This document shows positions 8,753 to 18,360 of a DNA stretch of 64,000 nt, piece after piece. The notes under the pieces were generated by a model. That model made no database searches, was not told the DNA's origin, and saw only the letters and a list, made by a program, of their open reading frames with translations. The position numbers and the translations under genes were made by a program. This stretch comes from Hyphomicrobiales bacterium (GTDB taxonomy: Bacteria > Pseudomonadota > Alphaproteobacteria > Rhizobiales > OSC116). How positions within the stretch are numbered: the stretch's first letter is position 1; each line of letters opens with the position of its first letter. The DNA is taken from assembly GCA_013214705.1 (NCBI GenBank), contig JABSRZ010000005.1:186001-250000 (forward strand). Reading direction: 5' to 3'.

Positions 8753-11742
8753 CTATTATTGAGTTTTTCTCTCACCAATGCCGCCGCATCTTTAAGCCCA
8801 ATTTTGTGAACAGCAACCCCTTTAGGAAAAGCCGTTTGCAGCCGCGTCGGCATGCGTTTGTCGAGCATCACAAATACACCTTTGTCATCGCTGCGTCTTA
8901 TCAACCGCCCAAAAGCTTGTTTGAGCTTAAACCGCGTCATCATATCGGCATATTGGTTGCCGCCAAATTCAGCTTTTCGCGCCCGCTCCAATATTGATGG
9001 CCTAAGCCATGGCACCCGATCATAGATCAACAATCGCAAGCTTTCGCCCGGCACATCTACCCCATCGCGCACCGCGTCCGTGCCCAACAAACAGCTATTT
9101 TTATTGGCGCGGAACATGTCCAGTAAAGTGCCGATGTCGAGCGGATCAACATGTTGGGCATAGAGTTGAATGTCTTGCGCGCTCATTGGCAAAATAAGCT
9201 TATCATAGACTTTTCTCAACCGCGATATGGCGGTAAATAGCCCCAACCCACCACCACCCGCTGCCAAAAACAGGCTTTGCATCGCCGCGGCCACTTGCTC
9301 CGGATTGTCTCGGTTAATGTCTTGGATGATGATAATGTCGGTATTTTTAACATAATCAAATGGCGATGAGCACGAAAACCGATAAGCCGGCATCGGCAAA
9401 TGGCTAGCCCCAGTGCGGCTTTCGGCACTTCGCCAATCTAACAAGTTATCTGTGTCCGCCCCCATATTCACCACATTGGTTTCGACCCTGGCGACATCGT
9501 CGATATGGTCGCGCAACGTGGCAGAGGTGATTAATGCGCCGTCGGTTTCAGATAATATATATTTGGCCAATGGTTTGCTAGGGTCGATATAATGCCGATA
9601 CATGCCGACATCAAAATCTTTGCCAAAACGCCGGTGGATGTGAAACCAATCGACAAAATCGGGGTGGGTCGCGTCATGCAATTCTAGCATGCGCGCACCA
9701 ACTTCAAGTTGTTTCAGCATTTCAACCCACATCGGAATTTGCATGATAGAGCGCCGCTCAATGCCAGCAATGGCGGCTTCTAGTTTGGCTTTTTGGGCAG
9801 GCTCTAAACTTTCGGCCTCATCCACCAATTTGCGCGAAAGCCTATTGCACAAGGCTTTAAGTGGCATTACAATGGCGGTTAAGGCGTCGCGCAAATCATT
9901 GGCGTTGTTTAAAATACCATCCAATAATGGGTAACAATCCACTTCTAAATCATAGCCATGTTGGGTTTTGGTGCGGGCATATATCTGTTGTCTTAAAATG
10001 CCCAAAAACCGTTCGGCTGGGCCTTGGGCTTGGTTTTCGGCCAAGCGGCTGTTCCACCGTGGTGCCGGCAATTTTGTCGCATTGTGCAACACTTCAGCCA
10101 AGGCTTCCATGGCGCTTTCATCATCATAAATCAGCTCTTCAAGCCGCGATTTTAAACCTCGCGCCCGCCCACCAGAAGTGGCTTTTTCGGCGCCTCGCAG
10201 CCAGCGGCGCAAATCGGCCATTTCAAGCCCAGTTAGATGTGCGGCAAAACAACTATCGGCAGCATCAAATAAATGATGTCCCTCATCAAATACCAAGCGC
10301 GGGCGCTGCACTTCGACTTGTTCACCATCCACTTGCACCAGCTTGGGTTTGGCGGCATTATGCTGTTTCATGAACCCGTCATAAGCCAAATTATGCATCA
10401 CCAAGGCGTGGTTGCTGATCACCAATTCGGCACGGTTGGCGCGGCGTTTGCTTTTTTCGATAAAGCATTTGCCATAATGGCTGCACGCGCCATGGATGCA
10501 TTCGCCGCGTGTGTCAGTTAAATTTATGCTCAAACGGTTGGCGGCATCGCTCGCGCGGTGGGTCAGCAATGGCAATAGCCAACTTGGCAAATCACCGCCG
10601 ACCATGTCGCCATCTAAGGTATTCATGCCCCAACGCGCCAACAGGCCAGCCACCACAGCTTGGGCGCCGCTTTGGTGAATGGCCTTGCCGGCCCATTCCT
10701 CAAAATTTAACAAGCACATATAATTTTCGCGGCCTTTGCGGATGACCGTTGACGCTTGTTTAGATTGAATATTGGGGTAAATGTCGGTTAATTGTTGGTC
10801 TATTTGCCGTTGCAAGGCTTTGGTATACGTCGATATTTGCACCCGGCCATCATTTTTGCGCGCCCATGCCAAAGCCGGGGCTAAATAGCCCAATGTTTTG
10901 CCAATGCCAGTGCCGGCCTCGCCCAATATTATATGTGGGTGCTCGTCGGCCGCGCGGGCGTTAAACGCCTTGCTGGCCTCGGCAGCATATTTTTGTTGCC
11001 CCTCGCGTATTTCAGTCCGGTCGCCAGTGTTGGCGTGGGTAAATTTGGCCAGTAAATCTTGCGCTTCTTTGGCGCTAACCTCCAAATTGCCAGCTGGTGG
11101 GCGTGGTGCAAATTCTTCCCAATTTGGCAGCCGTGCCCAAATATTCACCCCAGTGCTGTCATGTGCAAGCTCTGGTTTGTCGTAAATTTCGACCCCCATT
11201 TGTGCCAATATCGGCGCGCCCCACACCCAGCCTGCCAAATGCATGGCTTGTGCCAATTGTCTGGCTTGGCGTGGCTCATTTATGCCAGCTTTGTTAATTT
11301 GATGCGGCGAGCAGCAATTCAGCAAAATATCCACCACCTCATGCAACCGTGTGGCTTGTTCTTCTAAGTCATCAGATTTTGTCAGCCCCAATGCATCCAA
11401 TATGCCGCCAATCGATGGCCGCACAAAGGTTATCGGGTAGATAAAGGCAAACAGCTCCAAAACATCCAAATGCGGCATGTTAATCGCTTGGGTGAACAAG
11501 CTATTGGCATTTCTGTCGGCAAATCTGGCCAACCTATCAATGGTGAAAACACTATGCACCAGCAAGTGTGGCCGGGTTTTAAGCGCCACCAAAGCCTCAA
11601 CAGCGCTTAAGCTCTCTATACTGCCATCGGCGTCTATCAACAGGGCTTTAATGCCATCATTTAGCATAATCGGGCAGGTGCCAATATCAAGCGGCTCAGC
11701 TGGCTTTTGGGGCTGGTTATTTATGGCTTGATGGTCTGGCAA
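8749..11742 (-). CDS. DinG/XPD-like superfamily 2 DNA helicase with Fe-S cysteines
   Basis: 997 residues. Walker A GEAGTGIGKT is at about residues 275-284 and the Walker B/DEAH-type box DEGHH at about 486. Between them lie candidate iron-sulfur cluster cysteines (YMCLLN, then CIHGACSHYGKC), as in DinG, YoaA and XPD. C-terminal helicase motifs include LLGTDAVRDGVDVPGESL and QAFGRLIRR. The family unwinds 5'-tailed, D-loop or R-loop DNA in repair. The start is uncertain: the longest frame begins with TTG, the next ATG is at 11667, and homology-like sequence begins just before that ATG. It converges on the Nudix gene and diverges from lysK. Confidence 0.9.
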   Translation of the reverse strand: MPDHQAINNQPQKPAEPLDIGTCPIMLNDGIKALLIDADGSIESLSAVEALVALKTRPHLLVHSVFTIDRLARFADRNANSLFTQAINMPHLDVLELFAFIYPITFVRPSIGGILDALGLTKSDDLEEQATRLHEVVDILLNCCSPHQINKAGINEPRQARQLAQAMHLAGWVWGAPILAQMGVEIYDKPELAHDSTGVNIWARLPNWEEFAPRPPAGNLEVSAKEAQDLLAKFTHANTGDRTEIREGQQKYAAEASKAFNARAADEHPHIILGEAGTGIGKTLGYLAPALAWARKNDGRVQISTYTKALQRQIDQQLTDIYPNIQSKQASTVIRKGRENYMCLLNFEEWAGKAIHQSGAQAVVAGLLARWGMNTLDGDMVGGDLPSWLLPLLTHRASDAANRLSINLTDTRGECIHGACSHYGKCFIEKSKRRANRAELVISNHALVMHNLAYDGFMKQHNAAKPKLVQVDGEQVEVQRPRLVFDEGHHLFDAADSCFAAHLTGLEMADLRRWLRGAEKATSGGRARGLKSRLEELIYDDESAMEALAEVLHNATKLPAPRWNSRLAENQAQGPAERFLGILRQQIYARTKTQHGYDLEVDCYPLLDGILNNANDLRDALTAIVMPLKALCNRLSRKLVDEAESLEPAQKAKLEAAIAGIERRSIMQIPMWVEMLKQLEVGARMLELHDATHPDFVDWFHIHRRFGKDFDVGMYRHYIDPSKPLAKYILSETDGALITSATLRDHIDDVARVETNVVNMGADTDNLLDWRSAESRTGASHLPMPAYRFSCSSPFDYVKNTDIIIIQDINRDNPEQVAAAMQSLFLAAGGGGLGLFTAISRLRKVYDKLILPMSAQDIQLYAQHVDPLDIGTLLDMFRANKNSCLLGTDAVRDGVDVPGESLRLLIYDRVPWLRPSILERARKAEFGGNQYADMMTRFKLKQAFGRLIRRSDDKGVFVMLDKRMPTRLQTAFPKGVAVHKIGLKDAAALVREKLNNS

Positions 11743-11962
11743 ATTCGAATCGTTTGTTTAGTGTTTGTTCTTTTGATACTATAAATATATTTGCCAGCTT
11801 AAAAAGGTTTAAATGTTCGGCTGGGCTTAAATACACGTATAATCGGCTCAAAACCAATAATATATTGACCTTTTGGGCATTTTTTCATAAGTTTTGCCCG
11901 CCTCCATGGTCTATTTTTAATCGATTTTTGGGGCGCGTTTAACTCAATCCGATGGAGTTTCC

Positions 11963-13591
11963 ATGTCCGATTTACAGCAACAACTTAAACTTGCCGCCCA
12001 AGACAGCAAAGCCTGGCCGTATTTAGAAGCCAAAGCGCTGATAAAACGTCTGGATAGAGCAGAAAAAACCAAATCGGATGATGATAAATCTAAACCAGTG
12101 GTATTTCAAACCGGCTATGGCCCGTCTGGCCTGCCGCATATCGGCACGTTTGGCGAAGTGGCACGCACCACCATGGTGCGCCATGCGTTTGAGCTGCTAA
12201 CCGGCCGCAAAACCCGGCTTATCTGCTTTTCAGATGATATGGATGGCTTTCGTAAAGTGCCGACCAACCTGCCTAACCAAGATATGTTGGCCACCCAATT
12301 AGGGTTGCCTTTAAGCCAAGTGAAAGACCCATTTGGCACCAATAAAAGCTTTGCCGAACATAATAACCAACGGCTGCAAGAATTTTTAGATAGCTTTGGC
12401 TTTGACTATGAATTTATGAGCGCCACCGATTGTTATAAATCGGGCATGATGGATGATACATTGTTGCTAATGTTAGAGAAATTCGATGACATTATGGCGA
12501 TTATTTTACCAACATTAGGCGCAGAACGCCAAGCCACCTATAGCCCGTTTTTGCCCATTTGCCCGCGCACTGGCATCGTGTTGCAAGTGCCGGTTGTGGC
12601 CCGCGATCTGGCACAGGGCACAATTAGTTATAATGACCCAGAAACCGCAGAATTGATAACCTTGCCGGTCACCGGCGGCCATTGTAAAATGCAGTGGAAA
12701 GCCGATTGGGCGATGCGCTGGGCAGCTTTGGGTGTCGATTATGAAATGGCTGGCAAAGATTTAAGCGAAAGCGTTATATTGTCATCGCGTATTGTGCGGG
12801 TATTGGGCGTCACCCCGCCGGTGGGTTTTTCCTATGAGTTATTTTTAGATGAAGACGGCAAAAAAATATCCAAATCTAAAGGCAATGGCTTAACTATGGA
12901 AGAGTGGCTGCGTTACGCCACACCAGAAAGCCTGTCATATTATATGTATCAAAGCCCACGCAAAGCCAAACGGTTATTCTTTGACGTGATCCCCAAAGCC
13001 GTTGACGATTATATTACATTTTTAGGCAAATATGATGAGCAAAGCCCAAAAGAAAAAATATCTAATGCAGCCTATCACGTGCATAATGGCAACCTGCCAC
13101 ACGAAAATATGCCGATAAGTTTTGCGCTGTTGCTAAATTTGGTCAGCGTCGCCAATGTCGATGATAAAGCCACCCTGTGGGGCTTTATTCGCAATTATGT
13201 TAAGCCAATTGATGGCGTTGCCGCCAATGCAGATGCCTACCCGTTATTGGATAGATTGATAAGCTACGCGCTGACTTATTATGAAGATTTTGTCAAACCG
13301 ACCAAGCAATTCCGTAGCCCGACAGAGCAAGAACGCGCAGCGCTAGAAGATTTGGCTGGCCGTATGGGCAAAATGGCCGATGATTTAAGCCCCAGCGACA
13401 TTATGACCGAGGTTTTCGCGGTCGGCAAAGAGCATGGCTTTGAGAATTTGCGCGATTGGTTTAAAGCTTTATATGAAATTTTGCTTGGCCAAAGCCAAGG
13501 CCCAAGGTTTGGTGGTTTTGCGGCACTTTATGGCATTAAGGCCACAAAAAGCTTAATCGAAAAAGCCTTGTCTGGCGCATCCATGAGCTAG
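11963..13591 (+). CDS. lysK: Lysine--tRNA ligase, class I
   Basis: 542 residues, the usual length of the archaeal-type class I enzyme that replaces class II LysRS in many alphaproteobacteria. HIGH motif appears as PHIGTFGEV (near residue 57) and KMSKS as KISKSKGNG (about residue 305). The enzyme charges tRNA-Lys in the cytoplasm. ATG at 11963 follows GATGGAGTTTCC, giving a usable ribosome binding site. A small tautomerase gene follows 28 bases later and may be co-transcribed. The class I type is one of the stronger taxonomic hints in this window. Confidence 0.96.
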   Translation: MSDLQQQLKLAAQDSKAWPYLEAKALIKRLDRAEKTKSDDDKSKPVVFQTGYGPSGLPHIGTFGEVARTTMVRHAFELLTGRKTRLICFSDDMDGFRKVPTNLPNQDMLATQLGLPLSQVKDPFGTNKSFAEHNNQRLQEFLDSFGFDYEFMSATDCYKSGMMDDTLLLMLEKFDDIMAIILPTLGAERQATYSPFLPICPRTGIVLQVPVVARDLAQGTISYNDPETAELITLPVTGGHCKMQWKADWAMRWAALGVDYEMAGKDLSESVILSSRIVRVLGVTPPVGFSYELFLDEDGKKISKSKGNGLTMEEWLRYATPESLSYYMYQSPRKAKRLFFDVIPKAVDDYITFLGKYDEQSPKEKISNAAYHVHNGNLPHENMPISFALLLNLVSVANVDDKATLWGFIRNYVKPIDGVAANADAYPLLDRLISYALTYYEDFVKPTKQFRSPTEQERAALEDLAGRMGKMADDLSPSDIMTEVFAVGKEHGFENLRDWFKALYEILLGQSQGPRFGGFAALYGIKATKSLIEKALSGASMS

Positions 13592-13619
13592 GAAATTTCC
13601 CCAGAACAGAGTTGATTAT

Positions 13620-13961
13620 ATGCCACATTGCGTGATCGAATATTCAAAAAATCTACAAAAAATAGTTGAACCGTCTAACTTAATTTCGGCGGTTCATCAA
13701 GCCGCCATCGGTTCCGATTTATTTGACACCAATGACATCCGCACGCGCGCCATGGTGTTTGAAGATTTTCAAATCCGCGCCGATAAACACCATTTCATTC
13801 ATGTAACCTTGCGCATTATGACAGGCCGCACCAACGCCCAAAAAACCCAACTTTCACAAAAAGTCTTGGCCGCTCTTAAAACATTTAATTTCAGCTCCAT
13901 CATCCTATCAGTAGAAATTCGCGACATCGACCAACCAACCTATGCCAAAGAAACCCTATAA
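13620..13961 (+). CDS. 5-carboxymethyl-2-hydroxymuconate isomerase-like tautomerase
   Basis: 113 residues starting MPHCVIEYSKNL, the N-terminus of the CHMI family, in which Pro2 is the catalytic base after Met removal. Conserved family segments follow (FQIRADKHHFIHVTLRIM and TGRTNAQKTQLSQKVL). CHMI proper acts in homoprotocatechuate breakdown, but no other gene of that pathway is near, so the physiological substrate is open. The stop codon shares one base with the start of the MATE gene (TAATG), which indicates translational coupling. Confidence 0.88.
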   Translation: MPHCVIEYSKNLQKIVEPSNLISAVHQAAIGSDLFDTNDIRTRAMVFEDFQIRADKHHFIHVTLRIMTGRTNAQKTQLSQKVLAALKTFNFSSIILSVEIRDIDQPTYAKETL

Positions 13962-15310
13962 TGACCCAAATTGCGAGTTTTGAAAATTTTGGTCACAAGC
14001 ACATTTTGACCATCGCGATACCGGTTATTTTGTCTAACATCACCACGCCACTAGTCGGGTTGGCCGACATTGCAACCATTGGCCATGCAACCTTGCCAGA
14101 CGGGGTCAACAGCGCCGCTGCCACCGGCGCGGTGGCGTTTGGCAGCATGTTATTTTCGCTCGTGTTTGGCTCATTTATATTTTTTAAAATGGGCACATCG
14201 GGCTTTGTCGCGCAGGCCAAAGGCGCAGGCAATGTGCCCGAAATCGCAGCTTTGTTGTTGCGGAGTCTGTTGGTCGCCATCATCATTGGCCTGTTGGTTA
14301 TTTTGTTGCGTCAACCGGTTATCGACCTTATATTTTTAGTCTCCAATGCCAGTGCAGATGTGCAGGTGTTGAGCAGCGATTATTATAACATTCGGGCGTT
14401 GGCTGCGCCATTCACACTGATGAATTTTGTTATTTTGGGCTGGCTGATGGGGCAGGGGCGCGCCAAACTAGGCTTGGTTGTGCAGTTAATATTAAACTTC
14501 AGCAATATAGCGCTAAACCTATTATTTGTATTGGAACTTAATATGGCGGTCGAAGGCGTGGCCTGGGCTAGTTTCGCCGCCGAAATAATTGCCTTTATCA
14601 TTTCCATCGCCATCATCATCAAGCTTTATGGCAACCATTATTTCAGCCGCCCATTGGCCGATATTCTAAACCGCAGCCAATTGTTGCGCATGTTCAATGT
14701 CAACCGCGACATTCTCATCCGCTCCATCGCGCTCACTTTAACCTTCACATGGTTCACCATGCAAAGCGCCAATATGGGAGATGTCACTTTGGCATCCAAT
14801 GCTATTTTGTTGCAAATTGTGGCGGTATTTGCTTATTTTCTAGATGGTTTTGCCACTTCGGCCGAGGTATTTATAGGCCAATCTATTGGCGCCAAAAACA
14901 GCAAAATATTCAACCGCGCGTTAAACCTATCGCTCATCTGGGCGTTTGCCATGGGGTTAATTCTGGCCGCTCTGGGCTGGTTTTTTGGCAGCATGATTAT
15001 AGATTTTATGAGCCAAGATTTAGCCATACGCAGCCAAGCCAAAGCCTATTTATTTTGGCCGCTTATCATCGTCATGGTCGGGCCGTGGTGTTACACCATG
15101 GATGGCGTATTTATTGGCGCCACCAGAGGTGCAGACATGCGCAATATGATGCTTATCAGCTTTGTAACCTATTTGGCATCATGGTATATATTGGTATTTT
15201 TCTGGGGCAATCATGGCCAATGGATGGCCTTTTTGGTCATGTATTTTGTCCGCGGCTTTAGCCTGCAAACCCGCATGCCAAATCTGCGCCGACACGTGTT
15301 TAATACCTAA
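13961..15310 (+). CDS. MATE family efflux transporter (DinF-like)
   Basis: 449 residues with about 12 hydrophobic helices. The beginning (HILTIAIPVILSNITTPLVG followed by LADIATIGH) is typical of the DinF branch of MATE antiporters, as is GWLMGQGRAKLGL in the middle. Such proteins export organic cations or metabolites with sodium or proton exchange at the inner membrane. It overlaps the tautomerase gene by one base. The DinF assignment is by pattern; the substrate is not predictable. Confidence 0.9.
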   Translation: MTQIASFENFGHKHILTIAIPVILSNITTPLVGLADIATIGHATLPDGVNSAAATGAVAFGSMLFSLVFGSFIFFKMGTSGFVAQAKGAGNVPEIAALLLRSLLVAIIIGLLVILLRQPVIDLIFLVSNASADVQVLSSDYYNIRALAAPFTLMNFVILGWLMGQGRAKLGLVVQLILNFSNIALNLLFVLELNMAVEGVAWASFAAEIIAFIISIAIIIKLYGNHYFSRPLADILNRSQLLRMFNVNRDILIRSIALTLTFTWFTMQSANMGDVTLASNAILLQIVAVFAYFLDGFATSAEVFIGQSIGAKNSKIFNRALNLSLIWAFAMGLILAALGWFFGSMIIDFMSQDLAIRSQAKAYLFWPLIIVMVGPWCYTMDGVFIGATRGADMRNMMLISFVTYLASWYILVFFWGNHGQWMAFLVMYFVRGFSLQTRMPNLRRHVFNT

Positions 15311-15351
15311 CCATTGTTCTAGAGCAGTATATCTCATCAATATTTAATAAT

Positions 15352-15380
15352 TTGACTCCAATTTTATTCTGTGGTCTAAT
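15352..15380 (+). promoter_or_regulatory. Sigma70-type promoter upstream of the protease-nuclease gene
   Basis: TTGACT (15352-15357) and TCTAAT (15375-15380) are separated by 17 bases, close to the housekeeping consensus. The protease-nuclease ATG lies 67 bases downstream, with GTGGAGA as ribosome binding site. Seen by eye only; no transcript evidence. Confidence 0.4.
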
Positions 15381-15447
15381 TAAGTTATACTTGGTTTATT
15401 TTGAAGAAGTTAATTTAGCTAATCAATTTTAATGTGGAGATGAACAC

Positions 15448-17679
15448 ATGACCATTGTAAGTGATGAAATTGGAAAAATTGCCCGGGCGCGGATAGCCAC
15501 AACTGAAGATCAAATATTAAGATCTATCTCTTGCATCCAAGGCGGTTTATCAACACTTTGCGAAGATCGCGATTCACGCATATTGGCTTCGTTAACCCGA
15601 AATAGCGGAATGGATAGCCAAACGGCATTGGCATATTTAACTTCATTAAATGACAGGGTCGCCACACCTGAATCAATGTATGGCAATGATGATTTTGTAC
15701 CCGTGTCTTTTATGCAGCAGGGTTTAAATGTATCCAGGTCTACTGGCCGGATTATTGATAGGTTTGGCACTGCCCTCGGTTCCAGTTTTTTATGTAGCCA
15801 TCGTTTGTTAATAACCAATCATCATGTAATCGCCTCACCAAGTGCAGCAAAAGCTCATTTAGTTGAGTTTAATTATGAGATAGATTTTGATGGCGCGGCT
15901 CGCCCTACCAGCGTATTTGAATTGGCGCCAGAAGACTTTTTTTTTACCGACAAAACAACAGGACTCGATGTAACCATAGTCGCGTTGGGCAAACGGGTGC
16001 GGGGCGCACAGGAAATAGAAGAGTTTGGCTGGTGTGGCTTGTCAGCATCATCGCTAAAGCATGCTAAGGGCGACTATGTATCCATAATACAACATCCCAA
16101 AGGGCGCTATAAACAAGTTGTATTGCGCGAAAATCGCATCGCTGGCCGGCACGAACTGGTGTTGCATTACATAACTGACACGCAAGTGGGTTCATCAGGT
16201 TCAGCGGTTTATAACTCCAAATGGGAGGTGGTGGCATTGCATCATTGGGGCGGCACAAAAATTTGGAAGGGCGACAAAAGCTATTCGTTCAACACCGTCA
16301 ATGAAGGCATTCGCATCAGTGCCATTCTCGCCAAATTAGCCACCGTTATGCCCTCAATGCCCGCTGCACAGCTAGCTTTGGCCGAGGATATGTTGCTTAA
16401 AGGCCAACAAATACCATTTTCAGAAGCAATTTCTAACGGCAAGTCAAATCATCTACCATCGTCAAGCCATATGTCGTCGTCAAATCAATGGCAAACCAAA
16501 CCCCGCAGCAATTCAAGTGGGGGCATGACATGGACTGTGCCGGTTGAAATTTCGGTAAATTTACCTAGCCTAAATTCTGCCCAAGCGCTCAATTCGGTCG
16601 CTTCTAACAGCCCGCAATCCGCTCAAACAAATATTCTTAATTCCCCCAAGATGGCAAGTGAATCAATCCCAACTGGCCGTACAGGTTACCGGCCTGATTT
16701 TGTCGATGGCTTTGTGATTGGCCTGCCCAAAATTGCCGACGACGAGCAAATAAATATAGCCCGTATAAAACCCGATCAGCTAGAAATGGGTCAAAATAAT
16801 ACGGAGCTTAGATATGAGCATTTTTCCATTCTCGTAAATGGCGCACGCAGCATGGCCTATTTCAGCGCAGTGAATATTCACGGCAATAATCTGCGTGGGT
16901 ATGTACGCACTAAAGACAAAATTTACGAATATGATGATAGTGATTTTCCCGAAAACGCCGAGGGTGCCGAGCGTGTGGGGTGGCGGTTAGACCGCAGAAT
17001 AATGTCGGCATCACAAACTAGTCGTGGTTTCTACAAACAAAATCCAAACTATTTGGTTGACCCCAAACATCACAAAAATTTAAAATCGGAAATTAATTTC
17101 GAGCGCGGCCATTTGGTGCGTCGGTTAGACCCGTGTTGGGGCAATGATAGGCAATTGATTTTGGCCGAAGGCGATAGCTTTCATTATACAAATGCCGCCC
17201 CGCAAACCACCGAATTTAATCAAGGCAAAGGTGCTGGTATTGTAAGCCCGTCTGAATCAAGACTTTGGGCCGGTATAGAAAATTATATATTACGTAATGC
17301 TCTGGCAGATGGCATAAAAATCTCGGTTTTTACTGGCTGTGTATTTGATGGTGGCGACCCAGTTTATGCCAGTTACGATAAAAAAATTGAAGTTCAAATC
17401 CCGATGAAGTTTTGGAAAGTGCTGTTTTGGCAAGAAGCTGGCCAGCTTAAATCTTTAGCCATAATTGCCGACCAAACCGCAACAATGACCAATATCCCCA
17501 CTTCTGGCCAGGAAAATATTTCTGATGAAGATCAACTCGCAATAATTAGCGGTTTTACCACCAAAATAAAAACCATTGAACAGCTAACCGGTTTGGATTT
17601 TGGCGATGAATTGACCAAAGCCGACATTAGAAAATTCAAACAAAATGATGGCGACCTTCAAGATTTGAAGGTCAATTAA
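15448..17679 (+). CDS. Trypsin-like serine protease fused to DNA/RNA non-specific endonuclease
   Basis: 743 residues. Residues 1-95 form an uncharacterised N-terminal region. Residues about 100-300 are a trypsin-fold peptidase with an apparent triad: His126 in TNHHV, Asp174 in GLDVTIV, Ser250 in GSSGSAV. A Ser/Asn/Gln-rich linker spans about 330-410. Residues about 440-720 form a His-Me finger nuclease of the NUC1/Serratia type: ERGH with His555 as likely general base, YTNAAPQ, and TEFNQGKG with Asn591 as likely metal ligand. The canonical DRGH is ERGH here. No signal peptide is seen, so the protein is probably cytoplasmic or exported by a dedicated route. It has its own promoter-like sequence and a DUF1353-like gene 15 bases downstream. 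A cell-killing, defence or effector role, with the protease controlling the nuclease, is inference. Confidence 0.85.
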   Translation: MTIVSDEIGKIARARIATTEDQILRSISCIQGGLSTLCEDRDSRILASLTRNSGMDSQTALAYLTSLNDRVATPESMYGNDDFVPVSFMQQGLNVSRSTGRIIDRFGTALGSSFLCSHRLLITNHHVIASPSAAKAHLVEFNYEIDFDGAARPTSVFELAPEDFFFTDKTTGLDVTIVALGKRVRGAQEIEEFGWCGLSASSLKHAKGDYVSIIQHPKGRYKQVVLRENRIAGRHELVLHYITDTQVGSSGSAVYNSKWEVVALHHWGGTKIWKGDKSYSFNTVNEGIRISAILAKLATVMPSMPAAQLALAEDMLLKGQQIPFSEAISNGKSNHLPSSSHMSSSNQWQTKPRSNSSGGMTWTVPVEISVNLPSLNSAQALNSVASNSPQSAQTNILNSPKMASESIPTGRTGYRPDFVDGFVIGLPKIADDEQINIARIKPDQLEMGQNNTELRYEHFSILVNGARSMAYFSAVNIHGNNLRGYVRTKDKIYEYDDSDFPENAEGAERVGWRLDRRIMSASQTSRGFYKQNPNYLVDPKHHKNLKSEINFERGHLVRRLDPCWGNDRQLILAEGDSFHYTNAAPQTTEFNQGKGAGIVSPSESRLWAGIENYILRNALADGIKISVFTGCVFDGGDPVYASYDKKIEVQIPMKFWKVLFWQEAGQLKSLAIIADQTATMTNIPTSGQENISDEDQLAIISGFTTKIKTIEQLTGLDFGDELTKADIRKFKQNDGDLQDLKVN
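17653..17673 (+). promoter_or_regulatory. Perfect 9-bp hairpin at the 3' end of the protease-nuclease gene
   Basis: GACCTTCAA and TTGAAGGTC pair perfectly around a 3-base loop, ending 3 bases before the TAA and about 22 bases before the next ATG. It could lower read-through or stabilise the upstream mRNA, making the DUF1353-like gene less or more expressed than the fusion gene. There is no T-tract, so it is not a classic terminator. Confidence 0.5.
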
Positions 17680-17694
17680 AAGGGGAAGTCTAAT

Positions 17695-18360
17695 ATGTCT
17701 ATAAACACCGCAAGAACCGAAAGGCTGATAAGGGATGTCTTTGATAGTAGTTTCAGCAATGATTTAATTAAAATTATGAAACACAACAAAACCATCGAAG
17801 CTCAAAATGGTCCAGAAAGCCTAGCCACTTTGTTTTTGGCCGATCTGTTTTACAATAAAATAATAGTCGGAAAATTTAAAGGATTGCCAAATTTGGTTTG
17901 GTCTGGCCAATTTGAAGATGGTAAAACTCCAAAATTTATCTATGTTCCGAATGAAACCCAACCCTTCCAATTTACTCGCCATAATGGCCAGGTTATCAGC
18001 CCTCATACTATGGATACAGATGGCGGCTCCATCCCAAGTTGCCTGCACAGTTTAAAAGATTTTGGCCCTTGGGATTTTGCACTTGGATACATGATCCATG
18101 ATTGGATTTTTGTCGCTAAAAATTGCAACCACGACACGAATAATATGTTCACTTTCGAAGAATCGGCAATGATTTTAGCTGAGTGCATTAAAACCATGAT
18201 GGAAGTTGGGTTCGTTGATTTTGACGATAAAAATGTCCAACATCCCAAAAATGAAGACGCCTTATACATCATATTTTTGGCGGTGTCATCTTGGATTGCC
18301 AAAGAAGCTTGGAATGATCCAGATAGCTATTTCTGCCGGTTAGATCAGTCAAACAATTGA
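17695..18360 (+). CDS. DUF1353-like protein paired with the protease-nuclease
   Basis: 221 residues, no signal peptide. The middle holds the DUF1353-type signature: DTDGGSIPSCL (about residues 102-112) followed by FALGYMIHDWIF. The family has no settled biochemical role; it occurs in phages and accessory loci. The gene has a strong ribosome binding site (AGGGGAAG) and starts 15 bases after the nuclease gene, so both are very likely one operon. By position it could be an immunity, processing or accessory partner of the nuclease (inference). Its 3' end overlaps the convergent arsC-like gene by 16 bases. Confidence 0.65.
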   Translation: MSINTARTERLIRDVFDSSFSNDLIKIMKHNKTIEAQNGPESLATLFLADLFYNKIIVGKFKGLPNLVWSGQFEDGKTPKFIYVPNETQPFQFTRHNGQVISPHTMDTDGGSIPSCLHSLKDFGPWDFALGYMIHDWIFVAKNCNHDTNNMFTFEESAMILAECIKTMMEVGFVDFDDKNVQHPKNEDALYIIFLAVSSWIAKEAWNDPDSYFCRLDQSNN

